DNA of 41,707 nt from Hyphomicrobiales bacterium (GTDB lineage Bacteria > Pseudomonadota > Alphaproteobacteria > Rhizobiales > Rhodomicrobiaceae), in assembly GCA_003153975.1 (NCBI GenBank), contig PMBZ01000129.1, forward strand, positions 1 to 41,707, read 5' to 3'. Position 1 is the stretch's first letter, and each line of letters begins with the position of its first letter. Position numbers and translations under genes: made by a program. The notes beneath the pieces are model-generated. The model was not told the DNA's origin. It did not search any database and saw only the letters and a program-made list of their open reading frames with translations. Shown here piece after piece: positions 36,490-41,707 of the stretch.

Positions 36490-38780
36490 CCCAGCTCAGC
36501 CGCATAGCATTCATCGGGAATTCACTGCCGCGCCACTGCGGGATCGCCACCTTCACGACCGATCTGCAACAGGCGATTGCGGCGTCCAGCGCGGACGTGG
36601 AAACCTGCATAGTGGCGATGACCGACAACGGTAACGCCTACGACTACCCTTCCGCCGTCCACCATCAGATCAGGGACGAAAAGATCGAGGATTACGTGCG
36701 CGCGGCCGGTTTCCTGAACGCGGGCCGGTTCGACGCCGTTTCCCTCCAGCACGAATTTGGGATTTTCGGCGGTGAGGCAGGCAGCCACATCATGGCGCTG
36801 CTTTCGCGGCTGACCATGCCGGTCATCACGACGCTGCATACGGTTCTCGCCGAGCCGGCACCGGCATACCGCGATGTTCTGGACCGGGTTGTGGATGCGT
36901 CGTCGCGAATCGTCGTGATGGCGGAGAAAGGCCGCAAGCTGCTACGCGCCGTATACCAAGTACCGGCGGAGAAGATTGAGGTCATACCGCACGGTATTCC
37001 CGGCTTTGCGTTCATCGAGCCTGACCAGGCGAAGGCCAGATTCGGCTTCAGCGGCAAGCCGGTCATCCTGACGTTCGGCCTTCTTTCTCCCAGCAAGGGC
37101 ATTGAAGTCATGATCGACGCGATGCCCTCGATCCTGAAGAGCAGCCCCGATGCGGTGTATATCGTTCTGGGGGCGACGCACCCCCATCTCGTCCGGGATC
37201 AGGGCGAGGTCTACCGCGAGAGCCTCGTTGCGCGTGTTCGCGAACTCGGTATCGAGAACCACGTCGTATTCCTCGATCAATTCGTCGATAAACCGACGCT
37301 GCTCGCCTACATCTCGATGTGCGACGTCTACGTCACGCCATATCTCAACGAGGCGCAGATGACGTCGGGCACATTGGCCTACAGCTTCGGGCTGGGAAAG
37401 GCGGTCGTCTCGACGCCCTATTGGCACGCGCGGGAATTGCTGGCCGGCGGACATGGCATACTGGTTCCATTCGGCGACGCCGCCGCCATCGGTAGCGAGA
37501 TCGCGGCATTGCTAACCAGCGATACCCGGCGGCAGGCCATGCGCGAACGCGCCTATGCGAGCAGCCGCTCGATGACATGGGAGCGAAACGCAGAGCGCCA
37601 CCTTGCCGCGTTCGAAAGCGGGCGGCGGGCGCACCGGCCGCGGGCGATCTTGCGGACCGGCCAAAGCGTGCCCCCTCGCGGCGGCCACGCTGCGCCAGAG
37701 ATGCGCATCGGCCATTTTCTGTCCATGTGCGACGGCACCGGGCTCTTCCAGCACGCGGTCCATTGCGTGCCTGACCGTTCCCACGGCTATTGCGTCGATG
37801 ACAATGCCCGGGCGCTGCTATTGGCTTGCGCGCTTAACAATCCAAGTGAGGAACGCCTGCCGGAAGCATTGACGGCCCGGCTGGCGGGGTTCGTCCAGCA
37901 TGCCTGGAATCCAGACACGAGGCGGTTTCGCAACTTCATGAGCTTCGACCGGCGTTGGCTCGAAGACCGCGGCTCGGAGGACAGCCACGGGCGAACTCTT
38001 TGGGCCTTGGGCGAGTGCGCACGCAGCGACGCCAGTGCATCGCGAAGGCGCTGGTCCGCCTCCCTGTTCGCCGAAGCACTGCCGGCTGTGGAGGCATTTC
38101 GCTCACCACGCGCTTGGGCTTTTACTTTGCTCGGGTTGGATGCCTATTGCGAAGCCGTTCCAAGCGACTCCCTTGCCGGACGCATCCGTCATCTTCTGGC
38201 TGACAGGTTGATTTCCATGATGCGGGTGGTGGAGACGAGGGACTGGGTATGGTTCGAGGATGGACTTGCCTACGACAACGCCCGTTTGCCCCAGTCCCTG
38301 ATCGTTACGGGGATTTCCACAGGGGTACCCGATTACGTCGATGCCGGATTGCGATCCTTGCGCTGGCTCATGACGATACAAAGAGCGCCATCGGGCTGTT
38401 TCAGACCTGTCGGCTCGGATAGCTTCGGCCACAAGCGGAAGCAGCCAAAGCCGTTCGATCAGCAGCCTTTGGAGGCCACGGCGACAATCTCAGCCTGCCT
38501 TGCGGCTTGGCGTGCGGACGGCAATCCCGAATGGAAGGCAGGTGCCGCGCGCGCATTCGCATGGTTCCTCGGCAACAACGATCTCTCGATGTCTCTAGCC
38601 GATCTGGAGACGGGGAGCTGCCGGGATGGGCTGCATTGCGACCGGCCGAACGAGAACAGAGGCGGCGAATCCACCGTGTCCTATCTACTCAGCCTCGCGG
38701 AGATCCGCCAGCTTGCGCGCGCCAGTGGGGATCGTGCGAACCTCGTACCATTTCCGGAGTTGCGCGTGCAAATTTCCTAA
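36486..38780 (+). CDS. GT4-type glycosyltransferase fused to a C-terminal (alpha/alpha)-barrel-like domain
   Basis: N-terminal GT-B: PRHCGIATFTTDLQQAI, VSLQHEFGIFGGEAG, VILTFGLLSPSKGIEVMIDAM, YLNEAQMTSGTLAYSFGLGKAVVSTPYWHARELL. C-terminal HGYCVDDNARALLL...DSHGRTLWALGE. 4-nt ATGA overlap with manA. Confidence 0.88.
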   Translation: MTQLSRIAFIGNSLPRHCGIATFTTDLQQAIAASSADVETCIVAMTDNGNAYDYPSAVHHQIRDEKIEDYVRAAGFLNAGRFDAVSLQHEFGIFGGEAGSHIMALLSRLTMPVITTLHTVLAEPAPAYRDVLDRVVDASSRIVVMAEKGRKLLRAVYQVPAEKIEVIPHGIPGFAFIEPDQAKARFGFSGKPVILTFGLLSPSKGIEVMIDAMPSILKSSPDAVYIVLGATHPHLVRDQGEVYRESLVARVRELGIENHVVFLDQFVDKPTLLAYISMCDVYVTPYLNEAQMTSGTLAYSFGLGKAVVSTPYWHARELLAGGHGILVPFGDAAAIGSEIAALLTSDTRRQAMRERAYASSRSMTWERNAERHLAAFESGRRAHRPRAILRTGQSVPPRGGHAAPEMRIGHFLSMCDGTGLFQHAVHCVPDRSHGYCVDDNARALLLACALNNPSEERLPEALTARLAGFVQHAWNPDTRRFRNFMSFDRRWLEDRGSEDSHGRTLWALGECARSDASASRRRWSASLFAEALPAVEAFRSPRAWAFTLLGLDAYCEAVPSDSLAGRIRHLLADRLISMMRVVETRDWVWFEDGLAYDNARLPQSLIVTGISTGVPDYVDAGLRSLRWLMTIQRAPSGCFRPVGSDSFGHKRKQPKPFDQQPLEATATISACLAAWRADGNPEWKAGAARAFAWFLGNNDLSMSLADLETGSCRDGLHCDRPNENRGGESTVSYLLSLAEIRQLARASGDRANLVPFPELRVQIS

Positions 38781-38836
38781 GTGCCCATTCAAACCGGCCG
38801 TCCCGAAGCGCCAGGACGGCTAAAATCGAGGGTATT

Positions 38837-40138
38837 GTGCCAAAAGCCACTTTCCTGAACCGTCAGGCTCTCTATCTGCGCCCCGATCCGGCCAGGGTCG
38901 TCGTGCGCCCGTTCAAGCCGGCGACCGAACCGCGGGATCTCAACCCCGCCGACAAGAGGCGGGCGAACCATATCGTCGACCGCGTTCTAGGGCTTGATCC
39001 CGAGACGGCGCGCAGTCAACTTGCTGAAATTCTAGAGAATTTTCAAGGCCGGCACCGCCACCTGCTAAGAACGTTCGAGGCGCGTGCCGGCGAAATGGAA
39101 GACGCCTTTGCCACGCATGCCGATTTCACCAAGATACAGCGTCAACTGGTCGGTGCTTATTTCGTGCATGAATATTCCTTTGAAGCATCGGCATTATTCA
39201 ATCCGAGCATTGTCGCGCATCCCGATCAGTCCGGCGCGCCGGAAGGCGGGCTCCGCTTCATCCTAAGCCTTCGCGCTGTGGGTGAAGGGCATATTTCATC
39301 GCTGACGTTTCGATCCGGGTCCATTGCGGCCGACGGCAGCGTAAGCGTCGATCCGAGCGCCCGTCTTGCCTCAATTCCCAAAGTGCGAAGCCGGGTCTCG
39401 CGTCCGGATGGGGAAGATGTCGAGGTGGTCTTCGAGCCGGACGAGGATATCAGCGAGCGAGTGATCTTTCCGGTTACCGCATCCCAGTCGAACGGGATTG
39501 AGGATGCCCGCTTCGTGGAATTCAACGATAACGGGCGGAAAATATTCTATGCAACATACACCGCCTACACCGGCTTGGCGATACGATCCGAGTTGATCGA
39601 AACCACCGACTTCATTTCTTTCAAGATGTCGCCTTTGAAGGGGTCTGCCGCGCGGAACAAGGGCATGGCCTTGTTCCCCCGTAAGATTAACGGCAAATAT
39701 GCCATGATCGCCCGCCAGGACAACGAGAACCTTTACCTTATCTATTCGGACGATATGGAAACCTGGGACGGCGGCCAAGCCATTTTGAAGCCGGAGTTCC
39801 CGTGGGAATTCGTGCAGATCGGCAATTGCGGTGCGCCGATCGAACTAGACGAAGGCTGGCTGCTGCTCACCCATGGCGTCGGTCCGGTCCGGAAATATTC
39901 GATCGGAGCGGCTCTCCTCGACAAGCGCGATCCATCCAAGGTTCTCGCGCGATCCGCTGAGCCGCTGGTGCGGCCCGATCCATCCGAGCGCGAGGGATAC
40001 GTCCCCAACGTCGTTTACACATGTGGAGCCATGCGGCACAATGGCCAGATCGTCCTGCCATACGCGGTCTCCGACACCTTCTCGAATTTCGCGACAATCA
40101 AGATCGCCGCACTGCTGCAGAACATGGCAAAAAGCTAA
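38837..40138 (+). CDS. glycoside hydrolase family 130 (beta-mannoside phosphorylase-type) protein; GTG start likely
   Basis: ASALFNPSIVAHPD, GIEDARFVEFNDNGRKIFYATYTAY, KGMALFPRKINGKYAMIARQDNENLYLIYSDDMETW and IGNCGAPIELDEGWLLLTHGVGPVRKYSIGAALLD. Confidence 0.88.
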   Translation: MPKATFLNRQALYLRPDPARVVVRPFKPATEPRDLNPADKRRANHIVDRVLGLDPETARSQLAEILENFQGRHRHLLRTFEARAGEMEDAFATHADFTKIQRQLVGAYFVHEYSFEASALFNPSIVAHPDQSGAPEGGLRFILSLRAVGEGHISSLTFRSGSIAADGSVSVDPSARLASIPKVRSRVSRPDGEDVEVVFEPDEDISERVIFPVTASQSNGIEDARFVEFNDNGRKIFYATYTAYTGLAIRSELIETTDFISFKMSPLKGSAARNKGMALFPRKINGKYAMIARQDNENLYLIYSDDMETWDGGQAILKPEFPWEFVQIGNCGAPIELDEGWLLLTHGVGPVRKYSIGAALLDKRDPSKVLARSAEPLVRPDPSEREGYVPNVVYTCGAMRHNGQIVLPYAVSDTFSNFATIKIAALLQNMAKS

Positions 40139-40152
40139 GACTTCCGAAGCAG

Positions 40153-40176
40153 CCTCTCAGCCGGTTTGCTGAGGGG
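40153..40176 (+). terminator. Hairpin CCTCTCAGC-cggttt-GCTGAGGGG downstream of GH130 gene
   Basis: 9-bp stem with one G-U wobble, immediately after the stop codon; weak T tract. Confidence 0.5.
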
Positions 40177-40245
40177 GCTTAGACCAGCTCGATCCTGGCG
40201 CCGCCTTGGGTGCCTCGGAATATTGCAGGCTGCAAGCCACCGCAA

Positions 40246-40364
40246 CCCGCGCGCTTCTGCTCGAAGGGCTGGAGCTGAGCGTAAGCGAGCATTAGCGCCG
40301 CCCGCCAGAGTTCAACCCGCCGCCATCGACCGCCAGCCGGGCGGGGTTGCGAGAAGCGCGCGGG
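40246..40364. repeat. Exact 13-bp inverted repeat CCCGCGCGCTTCT ... AGAAGCGCGCGGG flanking ~93 bp with nested pairings
   Basis: 40246-40258 vs 40352-40364; nested CAACCCGCC / GGCGGGGTTG. Confidence 0.7.
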
Positions 40365-40560
40365 ATGACACGCTGCCCGGAAACAGCGTTCGATTTATCG
40401 GCAAATTGGAACTAACCATTCCGGCTTGCGTTGAAAATGGCTAAAGCACCTTCGCCTTATTACGTATGCCTCGGTCAACCGGATTGTTATTGAAGCCCCT
40501 GCTGCACTGCGGTAAGAAACGTTAAATCCAACTGCATGCAGTGTTAAGAGGGATTGAATA

Positions 40561-40995
40561 ATGGCGAACGCGAAGCAGAACGCGGCGGGGCCAGGTTCCC
40601 GGCCCATGGCGCGGCCTCTCTCTCCCCACCTGTCGATTTTCCGGCCCTACGCGAACATGACGATGTCGATCCTGCATCGCATGACCGGCGCGGCCAACTA
40701 CTTCGGCAGCGTGCTCCTGGCGGCATGGCTCCTCGCGGCAGCCACCAGCGATGCCTGGTTCAATACGGTGAACGGACTTCTGGCCACGCCCATCGGGCTG
40801 ATCGTGCTATTCGGTTTTAGCTGGTCTGTCATGCACCATCTCTTGGGCGGCGTCCGGCACTTCATCTGGGACACGATCCACGGTTTCGGCAAAGGCAGCG
40901 TGAAGCTGCTTTCCTGGCTGAGCATTATCCTTTCTCTGGCGATTACCGCCGCGATCTGGATGATTGCCGTCTCATACTGGGGGAAACTCATATGA
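40561..40995 (+). CDS. sdhC: succinate dehydrogenase cytochrome b556 subunit
   Basis: RPLSPHLSIFRPYANMTMSILHRMTGAANYFGSVLL; HHLLGGVRHFIWD. Confidence 0.96.
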   Translation: MANAKQNAAGPGSRPMARPLSPHLSIFRPYANMTMSILHRMTGAANYFGSVLLAAWLLAAATSDAWFNTVNGLLATPIGLIVLFGFSWSVMHHLLGGVRHFIWDTIHGFGKGSVKLLSWLSIILSLAITAAIWMIAVSYWGKLI

Positions 40996-41375
40996 CAGCT
41001 TTGCGCACTCCCCTTAAAATGGTCCGCGGCCTGGGCTCGGCCAAAAGCGGGACGGACCACTTCGTTTTACAGCGCGTCACGGGCGCCGCGAACATGGTGC
41101 TGACCGCGTTCCTGGTCTACGCGGCGCTGCACCTCGTTGGCGCCTCCCGCGCCGAGGTCAAGGAGTTCTTCTCCCAGCCATGGGCGGCCATCCTGGGTAT
41201 CCTGTTTGCGCTCTCCGCCAGCATCCACATGCGGACCGGAATGCAGGTGATCATCGAGGACTATGTCCATGGCGGCGGCAAGGTGCTGATCCTGCTCTTG
41301 CTCAACACGTTCTTCTCCCTCTCCGTTGGCGCGGCCATTTTCCTCGCCGTGATCAAGCTTTTTATCGGGGTTTAG
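40992..41375 (+). CDS. sdhD: succinate dehydrogenase hydrophobic membrane anchor subunit
   Basis: TPLKMVRGLGSAKSGTDHFVLQRVTGAANMVL; HMRTGMQVIIEDYVHGGGK. Confidence 0.95.
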   Translation: MTALRTPLKMVRGLGSAKSGTDHFVLQRVTGAANMVLTAFLVYAALHLVGASRAEVKEFFSQPWAAILGILFALSASIHMRTGMQVIIEDYVHGGGKVLILLLLNTFFSLSVGAAIFLAVIKLFIGV

Positions 41376-41378
41376 CTG

Positions 41379-41707
41379 ATGCCTGACCGTGCAAAACCGC
41401 GCCACACAAGCGCCGGGGTGCTTCCCGTTTTCAACGCCGGCGGCAGGGCCTACCCCTTCATCGACCACATCTTCGACGTGGTTGTGGTGGGAGCTGGCGG
41501 CGCGGGCCTGCGCGCCACGCTCGGCTGTGCCGAGGCAGGCCTCAAGACAGCCTGCATCACCAAGGTGTTCCCGACCCGCTCGCATACGGTCGCGGCGCAG
41601 GGCGGCATCGCCGCCGCACTCGGCAATATGGGCCGCGACGATTGGCGCTGGCATATGTACGACACCGTGAAGGGCTCGGACTGGCTCGGCGACCAGGACG
41701 CCATCGA
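41379..41707 (+). CDS. sdhA: succinate dehydrogenase flavoprotein subunit, N-terminal part (3' truncated by window)
   Basis: [52 protein letters not shown]. Confidence 0.95.
   Translation, partial: MPDRAKPRHTSAGVLPVFNAGGRAYPFIDHIFDVVVVGAGGAGLRATLGCAEAGLKTACITKVFPTRSHTVAAQGGIAAALGNMGRDDWRWHMYDTVKGSDWLGDQDAI

Noticed and set aside
38507-38836. Upstream extension of the GH130 ORF (start at 38507)
   Set aside because: Extension overlaps the GT 3' end out of frame and has no GH130 similarity; GTG at 38837 gives the natural N-terminus.

Overview
GC-rich, alphaproteobacterial-looking chromosomal window; host assignment is inference from gene content and synteny. Housekeeping genes flank several accessory blocks. 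Left to right: the clpA 3' end, a DUF302 gene, a possible phasin-like ORF behind a TGC-rich palindrome, a DsbA-family 2-hydroxychromene-2-carboxylate isomerase (-), a solitary pdeM-like phosphoesterase, a YafK-type L,D-transpeptidase (-), degP/htrA, and an overlapping response regulator - histidine kinase - glnE unit. Next, starting 33 nt after glnE, is a compact anaerobic benzoyl-CoA (central aromatic) degradation cluster in the order had-oah-dch-bcrC-bcrB-bcrA-bcrD, followed by a tandem-duplicated GNAT gene. After that come polA, an AT-rich orphan alpha/beta-hydrolase island, an EamA transporter (-), a DUF2339/DUF3999 pair, two small alphaproteobacterial ORFs (-), a mannose-6-P isomerase / GT4 fusion / GH130 phosphorylase cassette, and sdhC-sdhD-sdhA (partial). 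The most noteworthy items are: (i) the aromatic ring-reduction operon placed directly behind glnE with no ferredoxin, ligase or regulator in view; (ii) an in-frame 39-bp tandem palindromic repeat inside bcrD; (iii) REP-like palindromes at three junctions of the operon; (iv) the double-GNAT protein; (v) the AT-rich hydrolase island with a structured intergenic segment; and (vi) the GT/GH130 mannoside cassette. All calls come from reading the ORFs; no database search was run.
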